Positions 33,181 to 44,985 of a DNA stretch of 64,000 nt are shown here, piece after piece. Source of the stretch: Aphanomyces cochlioides (lineage: Eukaryota; Oomycota; Saprolegniomycetes; Saprolegniales; Verrucalvaceae); NCBI GenBank assembly GCA_019828595.1, contig JAHQRK010000024.1, positions 62,001 through 126,000 on the forward strand, in the 5' to 3' direction. Position 1 is the first letter of the stretch, and each line of letters starts with the position of its first letter. Position numbers and translations under genes: made by a program. The notes under the pieces are model-generated. The model did not search any database, was not told where the DNA came from, and saw nothing but the letters and a program-made list of their open reading frames with translations.

Positions 33181-33933
33181 GGCGCTCCTCCAAAGGAACC
33201 CCACTGGACTCTTTCAACCTGTATTAACGGACAAATGACGAATTGATTTTGTATCCAGATAAAAGAATCGATTATCCAGATACACTATAAACTCCAATCT
33301 GACCCCACGAATGCGCGCCATTGAAAGAGAACCATCCAATCCTTATACTTAGAAATAGAATACCACTCCAGTTGAAACCCACTAAACACAAACAATAAGA
33401 GCCATTCACTTGTCTGGACATACATTTCGAAATTTGCAATAGACAGTCTAAATGACTTGTCCGATGTCTCGGACTACACGTTCGACAGGGTTATGAAGGA
33501 AACAGTCAGCGAGTCAGCCGCTGTTGAATGGTGCATGAAAGTAAGTTGAAACTCCTGTAGAATGAAACTCACAGTCAATTGAAGGTGTGTGGGAAGTACG
33601 TGTGAAACAGTACTTGAAGGCCATGCGAGGTGTTCAAACTGACGACCTTCAATCTTACCTTGATCAGTTCATGTGGCGAAGCAAAACGCAACAGGTAGTA
33701 TGTATTTTAAAGGCTTAGTGATAGCTATTCGTAAAACCTACATCTAATACATGACAGCGTTCATTGCATTCCATGTCACTTTGTTCCGTCCAAGGAAATA
33801 TCCATGGGTTTTCGGATAATTATCCGGATATCCATGGATATTTCCTTGGATGTTTCCATGGATATCCGGATAATTATGCGGAAGGTTTAATACAGGTTGA
33901 AAGAGTCCAGTGGGGTTGCTTTGGAGGAGCGCC
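33181..33933. mobile_element. Nested Merlin-type element in Helitron C
   Basis: This is the same 753-bp element as in A, with CATCTCGT direct repeats at 33,173-33,180 and 33,934-33,941. Confidence 0.88.
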
Positions 33934-34231
33934 CATCTCGTCTTTGGCAGGTATTATTTTAAATAGTAGGACAATATTTTCATTTTGTATGTGGAATTGT
34001 TTGATTATTAATATTATCGACAACTGCCACGTCCAGCATCATGGGTGCATGAACGAACTTGTCTCAAATTACTCTTTTTTTGACTTGGCGTTTGTATGTA
34101 AAAATTGCTCATTTTGTACTTGGATAAAGTATATAAAAATTGCTCATTTGTTGACTTGACGTTTGTATGTAAAAATTACTCTCGTACTTAGTCTCGTACT
34201 TACGTGTTGCGTTGGAGCCTTAAGTAATAGA

Positions 34232-37200
34232 CTAGGGTGAGGCCAGGGCTACGCCCCTGGGTAGAGCGTTTTGCTTTGGAAATAGCAAAGATTTGCTCAC
34301 ACACATGAAACGTTTGAAGCCATACTATGAATTTTGAATTTGATTCAGGCCCAGTTCGAAGTAAAAAAATAAGTTAACGCCGAGGATTCTGATTGGCTAC
34401 TGTTGACTGACGAATATTTTTTTTCGTCAGGAGATAAATCATATACCCAAGTTCAGATTGCACAATCTGTGCGATCGATGAGTAGATCGAGGTCGTCGTT
34501 GGTTGACAACCACGTACTTCTTCCTCTTGTAATACTGTAACGTTGAATCTAAGTATAAGGTGCGTAGTTTGGGGTTAGCTAATCTCGAGGATTTATCGTC
34601 CAATTCATCGGTACGATGCAATTGGACTTGATCCAGGAAGTCGCGGCAATTCCACAACAACACAGTGTATATATTTGTAAGAACATGATAACGTTTGTTA
34701 GTTATGGATGAAGTTTTATGGAGTCCTGCCTATTGTAATGCTTCTTGATACACAATGTTTTTCGTGTAGATTCCAGGCAGTCCATCGTACTGTCCATTGG
34801 CGACCAAAAACTTAATGTTGCCTTTTGCTTGGGCTCTTGACATGGCGACGTAAAGCTGTCCATGCGAGAAGACGGGTTCTGGAAGGTAGACGCCCACGTG
34901 AGAAATCGTTTGACCTTGAGCCTTGTGAATCGTCATTGCAAAGGCAACTTGAACAGGAAATTGTCTTCTGCGTAGCTCAAATGGGTAATTGTTTTGCTCA
35001 CCATCGTGAATTGTAGTAGTTCGGGGAATGTAAACGATCTTGTTCGTGTGGGAGCCGTTCATAATTTGAGCCTTGATACATCGTGTTTTCAGCTCAAGAA
35101 CAATTAAACGTGTTCCGTTGCACATGCCTTCCGAAGTACACAAATTACGAAGCAGAATAATGGGGCAACCAACTTTCAAATGCAACTTGTGGCTGGGGAA
35201 GTTGTTGATGTCTATAGAATTCAGAAACTCGATGGGGAACTCGCATGCATTTGTGTCCGAGTTGGGTTTGTCAGCAACAGAATCGGCGGACAAATATGTC
35301 ATTTCGCAGTCGGAAGTGAGTCGCTCAAGAAGTGTTGTGTTGATGTCAGCAACAACACTATGTTTGGGTGCAAGGATAGCTCGACATCCAAAGTACGATC
35401 TAAGTGCATTGATGCGCAGGTTGTTCATGTCTTGATAGACACTGTGTAAAAATGACCCCAAATCATCAGGCGACTTGTATGGAATCGCCAAATCATCAGG
35501 TAGTCGAATGTAATCGGCACCGAGTTCGGTGCATGTGGGGTATGTTCCATGACCAATAGACTTGAGCAATGCAGCAAACTCTCGAACACTCTCTGAGTTG
35601 TTGTTGGTCAACCTCATGTTCACCGTCAGATGAAACTGTGCGATATTTCTCCAAAGGTAGCTGTTCTTCAAGCATGCTTCGAGGATTAGCCCAGGTGTGC
35701 CCTTCAAAATGACTGGAAGCATTTGCTTGAAGTCGCCCGAGAATATGACGACCTTTCCACCAAAAGGAAGCGCGTTGTCCATCAAATCTTGTAGCATGTG
35801 ATCAACGGCCTCCACAGCATACTTGTGCATCATCGAACACTCGTCCCAAATAATAAGTTCTGTGAGACGTAAAAGTTCCGCAAGATGTGACTGCTTCCGA
35901 ACATCACATCGGCTAAGCTCGTGCAATGATCTTGGAAGACAGAATCTCGAATGCGCAGTTGTACCTCCGATCAAATTCAGAGCAGCAAGTCCGGACGAAG
36001 CAACAGCCAAGGCAATTTTGTTCATTGAGCGCACTTGAGCCAGTTAAATGTTTGAGATGAACGTCTTCCCTGAGCCGCCCTCACCTTCGAGAAAATATAC
36101 TTTGCCTCTTCGAACAGTACTTTCCTTCGTAATCTCGCTCATAACGTCGTTGTAGAAGACCTCGTGCTCTTCGGTCATCGTAGACTTGCCTTCCAAAATG
36201 CCTTGGATTTGTTCTTGGTTGCGCGAAGATTCCATAGCCACTAATCGGTTGGATTGACGGCCCCTGTTTGTTTCCTCAAGAGCAAAATATTGTTCGAAAT
36301 GTGCAAGCTGTGGAAGCTCCGGAAAACGATCCAAGCTTGATGCATTCGACTCGAGGCATCTTGATAAAGCCTGAATTGCGAAAGCTGTAGATTTTTGAGA
36401 ATCGTCGGGGTACATGCGGTGAAAATCTTGCCTCATTTCATCTTCGAATTTGTTCCATAGCCCTCGTGCGTCCGCAGGTTCACAGTGAATCAGAATACCG
36501 ACAAAAAGTGTTCGGAGCTCATAGGGAGTTGCTGTTTCAGTTGCTTCTCGCATGCAGGTTAGCCATTCCTCGTCATTTTCAAGAAAGCCAAGGGCAAGTG
36601 CGGCTGACTTGAACGTCGGATGAACCACGCCATTGACGGTTCGCAAATCTTCATGCGATGTCGGACCTCGTCGGTAGCATAAGAGCATTCGCATAAAAAA
36701 ACAGTCTCCCGAGCGGGGTGACACCGTCAGCATCCTCCCGATCATACGATCACCACCCCTTTTACGTGATGTCCACTTGCGGAGCTTTTTGTTCCATACG
36801 AAATGCTCGGGGATATCATGGTACAGACATTCACGCGCAAGTGCTTGTGAATCATTGTTTTCACGGCACAGTTAAAAAAACGCGGTGAGTTTCGTCTGGT
36901 TCCTCTTTGCCAATTCCTGAGGGCTCATCGGGCGATCGGTAGGAATGCACACAACATGTTCACCTTCCAAGAGTATTTCGAGGTTCTCGACAGCGTGAGA
37001 TCGTTTGAACATGTCGAAAGAGAAAATGCGTGTGAGGGCCTCACAGCACGATACATAGCGGGCATCTTGGTATTGCTTGATTTCGTCAAGTTCGCCGGAC
37101 TCAACTTGAAAATTTGAGCTGTCGGAGCCCTTGTAGATGTACTTGTACAGGTACTTGACTGCAGATATACTTGTACACGCCTCGACATTGATGTGGCAGT

Positions 37201-40200
37201 CGAACATGGCACTCAACGTTGGGCAGTACGGAATAACATATTGGTTGGTATACTCAGAGGGCTGCTCTGCCGAAGAGCGGCGACGACGGTAGAGTGGATA
37301 TCCATCACTGCCTTCTGATGTTTCGTTGCAGTATGCTTTTGGAAAGTTTTTCTTGCACTTCCCGTTTTTCAGGCATCGGTCGCTGCATTTGTGAATCATG
37401 CAGGTTGTAACAATTTCGTGCAGTCTTGGATTCTTTTCCTTGTCGGGGATTTCTGCACTGATAATACTGTCAATATCGGCAGCTGTCTTGATTTTGTCGT
37501 CCCCAGTGAATATGACCAACATATGGGCATGAGGCAGACCACGCTTTTGGAATTCGACAACACGAACACACGCAGCTTGTCGACCCAAAACTGCCCCCTT
37601 GTACAGCATGGCTTCAATGGCTAAGAGCTTGAGACGGAACATGCGCGTCACTAAGTCAGGTCGATCAGCTGGAGATCGTTTAAATCCATAGTCGTCTTTC
37701 GCCAATTCCAGCTCCCTGTCGATTTCAACCCACTTTGGATTGCATGTCACAGTGATAAAAAGGTCTGGTCGACCGAACTTGCGAACAATTGCCATGGCGT
37801 CAAGGTAACGTTGTCTCATGTACCGAGGTCCACCCGTGTAAGATGACGGCAAAACAGTCCTTTTTCCAATGCTTTTGAGGTCCACATCATGCGAAACAGC
37901 GTCATGAAGTGCGCGGTACGTGTCGCTGCGGAGGTTGTTGGTTTGGTCACGAATATATCGAAGCCTTTGGTTTTCCACCTTTGCAAAATTGTCGACTGCA
38001 AACACTTGAAATAGAGGTCCGCTGGCATGTTATGGAGAGGATCCACCGCGCTCGTACAAATGGTATCGAGCATAATCGTTCAAACTCACGTTTTCATGAT
38101 TGCGACCGCTCTTGTTGTCAAACGACCACCCCAAAGTCCCAGTGGGAAAGAGCAAAGGGTATTGAAGCGGGTCATATGCCGAATGAAATTCCTTAATGCG
38201 AAATAAGCGTTGTTCCCCAGGTTGTCGATCCAAACGCACATGTTTACCAACGTGATAGTTTCGCTGAACTTCGCTGAGTACGGGGCCATCAATACCATGC
38301 AGTAAGATATGACGCCCTGACTTGGACGTTTCTGAAAAAAGAACAGCGATTTCAGAACACGCAGGAAGGTTATGCGTTCGGCTGTTGCTTCGAGGCTGAG
38401 CAGTGAGCACAATTCTCATGTCGTCATCCTTTGGAATATCCTTCGCATGCTTGTACAGCTGGGTGAACGCGTTGTGCTGTAGTAGTAGACGCTGGATTTT
38501 CGTCACAGTTGACACATTAAGATTTCCCCCAAGCATTCTTCGTCGTATGCTTGCTTGCGTTTCAGGATCCGTAATGTAGATCTGGGCGTAACTGGCTTGT
38601 TCTTCGTCCGCAGGCAACAGTGGTCCAATTAAATGATGCAAAGCGCCTTGGATTGTATAAGATCTCGGCCCACCGTTGCCGTGAATAATTTCTTTGGTAC
38701 CAATAGATGTAAAGGCAAAGAGGGCGTTGTACCGGCGAGTGTTATTGACAAACCCTCTGGTTTTGAACAAAGCAATGTATTCGCGAAACTCGGGTGTGTC
38801 AGGCCAGGTAGCAACAGGCAGCACTCGAGAGCCTCCACCGCAGCAGTCCTTTTCTTCGCCTGGCCAAATCTTCGCTTCGCAATGGCGGCAAATCGAACGC
38901 TGCTCAATAGTATGAAGAGGCACCAATGATTCATCGAAGTCATCGAAACTGACGCGTGCACTGTTGTGACCACTCTTCTTCTTCGTGCGACTCTTGGGTT
39001 TATTCCGGAGACTTAATCCTTGCTCGCGAGGAGGTACATCAATCAAATCCACATCCACGTTTAGCGGAGGATCAGCATTTGCCAAGGCAAGTAATTGATT
39101 GTCAGTGTTGCAATCCACATTTCCATCGGAAATATCTTCTTCCTTGGTTTCTTCTTCACCTCCTTCATTCATACGGTTAGGTTGTAGCGCAGCATAGATC
39201 CTTCGATTGTCAACTGTGCGCTCGCGATCTTCTTGCTCCTGGGCTGCCAGAATCTTGAGATGATGGTCACTTTGAGCGTGATAATGGATTCCGTCTTCTC
39301 CCTCCTTGGTTTCCTCTTCGTCGCTCTTATCCATGTCCGTATGGTGCAAAATGATGGCACCCCGCCCTTGATTCGCAACCTCAGTGTTGTGCTTTTTTTC
39401 GCGAGCACGTTTGTTGTATTCCGCCTTCTTGGATCTTTTCATAGCCACCTCTATGTCGAAGTCATCCACGATAGCATGCCGTTTCTTTTCGCGAGCACGA
39501 TTGTTGTACTCCGCCTTTTTGGATTTGTCGACCTCTTCCAGGAGAGCTTGCCGTTTCTATTCGCGACCACGATTGTTGTACTCCGCCTTTAGAAGAGCTT
39601 GCCGATTCTTTTCGCGAGCACGATTGTTGTACTCCGCCTTTTTAGATTTTTCCATTGCCACCTCTTCGTCGACTTCATCCAGGATAGCTTGCCGTTTCTT
39701 TTCGCGAGCACGTTTGTTGTACGCCGCCTTCTTGGCCTTTCTCATAGCCGCCTCGTCGTTAGGCATCAAGGCATCGTCATCCACAGCTCGGCCATTAGCT
39801 CCAGTGGATGCAGACTCTTGTTCGGTAGCATGCACTTCATTCCGCTCTGCTTGCTTTCCAGGTTCGGAGTTATCGATCGCATGTCCTTGATTGTCATTGT
39901 CATGATTGCCTTTGCCTTTCTTAGAGGCCGAGTAGTTGTTATTTTCTACGCAGAAAACTGCGTCAGACAAATGTTCATACAAAAACATCAACACAAAAAT
40001 GATAATGTGATTGGATCGTAAAAATACTGTGGATATGTGTCCCGCCACTTAAGCTTAACATAATGTGGTTTGCCAGAAAATACTACTCATTTCTTTCATA
40101 AATCGTACAGAGTTCGCGGTATTTATTAAACATCACATTGTTTAATATCGCTTATTGAACTCGTGCATCCAATGAGTTGAAACTTTGATACTGGGTAATA

Positions 40201-41126
40201 CACCTGCTAAGTATCATGAAACACCCCTGAAGTGTTTCAATCTACTCGCCGTAGGCCCACTATCAACAGTGGTACTCCGTCAAAAAAAGTAGCACCATCA
40301 GTTGCAAAAGTGCTAATCAACGTTACACATTGTCCCCTTACTGTAAAAAGTTGAACTATGGGGAGAGGATTTACTCGTCCAAAGTCAATATGAAAATACA
40401 GTAAAAACACACGTTATAGCTGTCCCTGGCTGCTCTATGAAAATGTCCGGTATTTCGAGCCAAAAAGGCCCTACTTCGTAACATTCGCATATATAAAAAT
40501 TTTATTTTTTAAATTTTTTTGATCGCGTCGGAATTCGCCTTTCGGAGTCCAAGCCTCTGGCCAGGGTATGGCTTAAAGTGGCAGAAAGGGCTCATCACCC
40601 TACTGCACAGTGTGTTGACCGCTTATTCAGCGGCCTTTTCTGCCCGAGTGAAGCTATCCTAAGACATGCATCTCACCTTGCATCGTCCCAGAAAAACTCA
40701 ACTGCCATTCAATTGTCTTTGGCAAGTATTATTTTAAATAGTGGGACAATATATTTTCATTTTGTATGTGGAATTGTTTGATTATTAATATTATCGACAA
40801 CTGCCACGTCCAGCATCCTGGGTGCACGATGATGCTGGACGTGGCAGTTGTGACAAAATATGACACCGAGTATTGAGCAACACACCAAATAATTGACAAA
40901 TGGATATTTGCCATGGATATGGGGCAATACAACCTTGAGTGGTCAAATGAGTTGATGTTGGTTGGAAGTGCTGACTACTATGAACGAACTTGTCTCAAAT
41001 TGCTAATTTTGTACTTGGATAAAGTATGTAAAAATTGCTCATTTGTTGACTTGACGTTTGTATGTAAAAATTACTCTTGTACTTAGTCTCGTACTTACGT
41101 GTTGCGTTAGAGCCTTAAGTTATAGA
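34232..41126 (-). mobile_element. Helitron D (full length)
   Basis: At 6,895 bp this is the only full-length member. The minus-strand 5' end is TCTATAACTTAAGG at 41,126, preceded by a host A (plus T at 41,127). The 3' end is CTAG at 34,232-34,235 with a hairpin at 34,243-34,260. This fits the Helitron rule of insertion between A and T. It lacks the Merlin insertion and shows an empty site near 40,705-40,718. It encodes all expected domains, with stops. Confidence 0.93.
34730..40048 (-). pseudogene. Helitron D RepHel protein (frame open except four UAR codons)
   Basis: A single reading frame of about 1,770 codons runs through the whole element with no frameshift. In order it holds the basic repeat region, Cys/His cluster, Helitron_like_N (HSAYDPLQYPLLFP), Rep HUH motif (GLPHAHMLVIF, His codons about 37,531-37,523) and the two-Tyr motif KYLYKYIYKG (about 37,156-37,127). 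The Pif1-type helicase follows, with Walker A GEGGSGKT (36,085-36,062), Walker B DECSM (35,845-35,831), GDFKQMLPV, HKAQGQT and YVAMSRA, ending TAG at 34,732. In-frame stops are TAG 39,559, TAA 38,032, TAA 36,874 and TAA 36,046. Rep nicks and rejoins ssDNA and the helicase unwinds for rolling-circle transposition. The first ATG is 39,988. It is probably inactive by nonsense decay unless read through. Confidence 0.9.
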
Positions 41127-41394
41127 TTATATGACACAGTATATAAATCGACAGAGGAAATTATAGAGGGCGATTTATAATCATATTTCATCAAAAATTT
41201 TACTGTAGATTTATGAATTATCAGAGGCACTCTCGAAAATCGATATTCTATTATCAAATCTATAATATAATCGAGTTTGCGAAAACTCCGTATTATATAT
41301 TTCTTTCTGTCATGAATTTATCATTTTTAAAGAGGAGTCGCGAACAAAAAGGGTGTCTAAAACAATATACACTATACGGGACTTCGTCCACTTT
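41127..41394. other. AT-rich spacer right of Helitron array
   Basis: Single-copy AT-rich sequence with no gene. A segment near 41,265-41,300 (GTTTGCGAAAACTCCG) resembles in inverted form 52,010-52,050, possibly a small old repeat. Confidence 0.4.
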
Positions 41395-41432
41395 TGATTG
41401 GCTAAAATTCTAATCGAAGTCTTGACCAATCA
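41395..41432 (+). promoter_or_regulatory. Inverted CCAAT-box pair upstream of CR3
   Basis: TGATTGG (41,395-41,401) and CCAATCA (41,426-41,432) lie about 40-75 bp before the CR3 ATG. Confidence 0.45.
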
Positions 41433-41469
41433 GGACGTTTTGGTACAAAACTGGGATCATTTTGCGAAA

Positions 41470-43446
41470 ATGAGCCATGTGGAGAAGCTCGCGCAAGTTC
41501 TGGTCCCAGTGCTCCATGGGAATGTCGACGATCAGCGTGCCGATGCTCATGTCACTCAGATCAAACAAGTCATTGAAGATCTCCTCTCGTCCCCATCCCT
41601 TCTCATCAAGCCAACTCAAAGAATCGACGAGTTTGAGAACGCTGATGAGTTTATAAACATGGACCACCACATCAAAGCTGCGACGTCGTTCTTTTCCACG
41701 TTGCACGAATTTAGGAAAAGAAAGTGCGCTGTTGTCTTTGGTCAGAAGCAGCAAGGGAAGTCCCAATTTCTCTACTTTCTCGCGAAATTGCTGATTGCAC
41801 TTGGGGAAGGCGTCGTGTACCTGGACCAGACAATTGCACCTCCGATCGGAAAACATGTAGCTGTCATCGACAAGGATTGCTGCCTTCATCTCTGGCAACC
41901 GTCGCTTGAAACTTTCTTGACTGCCAACGGGGGACAAGCTGTTATTGACACTTTGCGGGCATTCCGTGGGGATCCCAATGATTTTTCCAACTTTGACACA
42001 TCACTCTATGCGTTTTGCAAGGAGGAAGAATTGCGAGTTTGGATGATTGTCGACGAAGCCACATCAGACAGGTTGCAGAATTTTCCGATTACGTGGCCCG
42101 AGGAGCAATATCTGACGCCTTTCCATTTTGTCCTCACGGGCAGCGTCGGCATTGCGAAGTTTGTGACGGAGAGGCATTTGGAGAGTCAAGTGTGGGACCT
42201 GCCTCTCTTTGATCTTCAGGAGACGGCCAGCCTGGCCCTGCGGCTCCTAGATGCCCTCAACCTCCCAACTGAAGTCATCGAAGGAGCTTTCGGGCTCAAT
42301 TTGGACCTGGATGATGAAGAGCAAAAGGAAAAAAAAATTGGCGAATTTCTCGATGGTTTGTTTGGCGGGGTCCCTGGCTACATCGCCGAACTCTTTCTGG
42401 CCATCACTAAAAATGGGTCGTTGACTTCCTATATGGCGTCCTTGAATATTCGTGTGCGTGGTATTGTCAAGAAAGCGCTCGGTGTTAACATTGCTGAGAA
42501 TGCCGAGTTGTGGCTGAATACGATAAAACAGGTGACCGATCCATGGTCCTTCGCGCGTGATGCTGGTCTGTGTGGCTCGACACCTCCCCGCGGCGCCATT
42601 TTCCGTTATATGCTTGAAGCGCTCTCCTTATTTGCCCCTCAAGTTAAAATACTCGAAATCGTGAAAAACTTTCGAGCGCTCTTTGATGGAGACCCTGGGC
42701 TGGATGGCATCTTGATGGAGCTAGAAGTCATCCTCAAACTCCAGCACGAAGAACCAATCCAAGCCGCATTAATCAAATTGAATGGAGGGGAATGGGTGCC
42801 CGAGGCTAAAGTGACGGACTTCCCGCCATCTGGCACTCAGCTTACTATATGGAATTGGAATGGCGACCGGGTGGCACAGAGATGCAACGATACTAGCCCA
42901 GTGGCACAGAGACGCAACGATTCTAGTTCCAAGTGGCATTGTGTGCTGCTTCCTGTTGGATTTTGCGTTCTGGACGTGCTTTTAGTCGATTGCGATTCCG
43001 ACGCTGGTGAGATGCGATTTTACCTGGTTCAAATCACACGGTCCGAGCGTCCCTTCCATTCACACGAGACAAACGAGACGTGTCCGACACGATCCAAGAC
43101 TATGATCGATGCACTCCTTGCCAAAACGAAGGAAGCGATTTGTCCGACCAACACTGTTCCTACTGAAGAAAAATTATTCTACGTCATGGTGGCCCCAAAT
43201 TGCAAAACCACTCAATACAGTCCACCCGCCCGTCATCAACAAGCTTTCTATTTTTCGCCACGTCCACAAACAGAGCCGGCGAAGAAACGAATACCGCGAG
43301 AAGCCAAGAAAACTAGCGAAACAGAAGAAGTTGAGATGGCACAAGCGGTGGAGCAGAAGCCGCGAGCGACCAAGAAAGCGAGTGAAACGTCTAGCGACGA
43401 CTTGTCCAAGTCGAAGAAGCGCAAAACGAACAAGAGTCGAAAGTGA
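41470..43446 (+). CDS. CR3: Crinkler-RHS-type P-loop NTPase with nuclease-like domain
   Basis: This intact 658-residue paralogue of CR1 starts at ATG (MSHVEK) and ends in TGA. Walker A GQKQQGKS, Walker B WMIVDEA, sensor strand FVLTGSVG, the restriction-endonuclease-like core (VLDVLLVD through YLVQIT) and the Lys-rich tail are all kept. It differs from CR1 by a Leu-Asp insertion (NLDLDDEEQ) and by a patch just after Walker B (SDRLQNFP, WPEEQYLTPFHF) that matches CR2 rather than CR1, so it looks mosaic. Its own CCAAT-pair promoter is present. Role and limits are as for CR1: NTPase plus putative nuclease effector, with no visible secretion signal. Confidence 0.8.
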   Translation: MSHVEKLAQVLVPVLHGNVDDQRADAHVTQIKQVIEDLLSSPSLLIKPTQRIDEFENADEFINMDHHIKAATSFFSTLHEFRKRKCAVVFGQKQQGKSQFLYFLAKLLIALGEGVVYLDQTIAPPIGKHVAVIDKDCCLHLWQPSLETFLTANGGQAVIDTLRAFRGDPNDFSNFDTSLYAFCKEEELRVWMIVDEATSDRLQNFPITWPEEQYLTPFHFVLTGSVGIAKFVTERHLESQVWDLPLFDLQETASLALRLLDALNLPTEVIEGAFGLNLDLDDEEQKEKKIGEFLDGLFGGVPGYIAELFLAITKNGSLTSYMASLNIRVRGIVKKALGVNIAENAELWLNTIKQVTDPWSFARDAGLCGSTPPRGAIFRYMLEALSLFAPQVKILEIVKNFRALFDGDPGLDGILMELEVILKLQHEEPIQAALIKLNGGEWVPEAKVTDFPPSGTQLTIWNWNGDRVAQRCNDTSPVAQRRNDSSSKWHCVLLPVGFCVLDVLLVDCDSDAGEMRFYLVQITRSERPFHSHETNETCPTRSKTMIDALLAKTKEAICPTNTVPTEEKLFYVMVAPNCKTTQYSPPARHQQAFYFSPRPQTEPAKKRIPREAKKTSETEEVEMAQAVEQKPRATKKASETSSDDLSKSKKRKTNKSRK

Positions 43447-44519
43447 AAGGATTTGAATCTATCGGATAGAGTTTCAGCTAATATCCCACAACAAAATTGA
43501 GGAACTTTCAGTCTTTTTGTAGGATCAGGCCAATGCTTGGACATGCCACAAGCAGCATCTCTTTGCTCCTCCTCAGCAGACGGCTCTGCAGGAAGATGGT
43601 CATAACGTAATGCGTGTGTAAGTTCCACGTCAGACCGTTTGAAAGTCCACTAATTACAGCGCACTTGTTAAATGTGTAGTTGAGGAGCGCAGCTAACAGG
43701 TGGAGAAGAAACCTCCTCGCACAGGCTATGTTCTCTCTGATTGCTGCCAAAACAACGGTAAATGGAAACTCGACCGTCTGCTCATCACGTGAGCCAAGAA
43801 CTGCGCCTTGGAAGGGTACAACTACACCGCGGCTGCGGCAAGCTCCATGTCCAGCTCAACAACCCCTTGTACATCTTGGAAGACGACAACACGTACAAGT
43901 ACTACAAGCTCCTCAACCAAGAGTTCACCTTTGACGTCGATGTCTCCAACGTTCCTTGCGGTGGCAACGCAGCTCTCTACTTTGTCCCCATGGCCAAGGA
44001 TGGTGGCAAGGGCGGCAACAACAAGGCCGGTGCCGCCTACGGTAGGGGCTATTGCGATGCCCAATGTCCCGGCGATATCAACTTTATCAACGGTGAAGGC
44101 AACTTGGCCAAGAAGGGCCAATGCTGCGCTGAAATGGATATCTGGGAAGCCAACGAATTTGCCAACGCCGTCACACCTCACCCTTGTGTCATTGATGGCG
44201 TCTATACTCTCCAACCCGCAAGAATGTAACTCGTGCGACAAGATCGGCTGCAGCGTCAACCCTTGGTGGATTGGCAACCACACTTTCTATGGCCCCGGCT
44301 CCTCTTTCGCAATTGACACCAGCAGACCGTTCACTGTTGTGACCCAATTCATCACGGACGACAACACGGCCAACGGTGACTTGGTGCAAGTCAACCGCTT
44401 CTTCGTCCAAGACGGCAAGAACGTCCCAAGTCCGCAGCAATCTCGGCCAGCTACTGCAACCAAACGGCCACCACTGCTGCCAACGGTGGGCTCAAGGCTA
44501 TGGGTCGTGCCCTCAAGAC
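41906..44519 (+). repeat. Direct repeat unit (CR 3' end + GH7-2), copy 3
   Basis: This is the third copy of the unit at 5,274 and 11,310, with a few substitutions concentrated in the CR3 patch. Confidence 0.9.
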
Positions 44520-44843
44520 AGTTACGTTGGCTTCGTACACCAACATCCGTGTCGGTGACATTGGCTCGACCACCAACGTCGTTGTGCCTCCAACTGCCTC
44601 TCCTTCGCCCAAGCCCGCTACAACCACGCCTTCCGTGATCACCAAGGCCTCCACGACGACCAAGGGGTCCGCAACCACCAAGTTCCCTGTGATCACCATC
44701 TCTCCACCACTGCTCCTTCTGCTGGTGCTGTCAGCGCGTGGCGCCAATGCGGTGGCAACGGCTACGCTGGTCCTACCACTTGCGTCTCTGGCTACAGATG
44801 CAATGCCTACTCGGAATGGTACTCTCAATGCATCCCCAACTAA
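43731..44843 (+). pseudogene. GH7-2 cellulase pseudogene with CBM1, copy 3
   Basis: This is the sister of 13,135-14,247, with the same frame breaks in the GH7 core, the same deletion after GRALKT, and the same Thr/Pro linker and CBM1 ending SQCIPN-stop. It differs by a few substitutions. Confidence 0.87.
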
Positions 44844-44985
44844 ACACGCTGTCAAGCTCATTGCGGCTAGTTTGCTCTATCACGGTTGTCGCTTTGTGAC
44901 AACCAAAAGGGGTTTAGGGGTTCGAACATGCAAAGTCAGGTTCACACTTCCAGCGGTTACGACGGGTGCAACAACTAAGATTTAC

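Larger units (their letters stand above)
29449..34231 (-). mobile_element. Helitron C (deletion derivative)
   Basis: The 5' TC is at 34,231, the 3' CTAG at 29,449-29,452 and the hairpin at 29,460-29,477. It is 4,783 bp, abuts B and D without a spacer base, and shares the large internal deletion and nested Merlin with B. Confidence 0.92.

Noticed and set aside
34439..40048. A reassigned genetic code with UAA/UAG as glutamine
   Set aside because: Large intact genes here (CR1, CR3, CBH1) have many CAA/CAG Gln codons and no in-frame UAR, and the Helitron has only four UAR codons in ~1,770. Nonsense decay or read-through is more economical.
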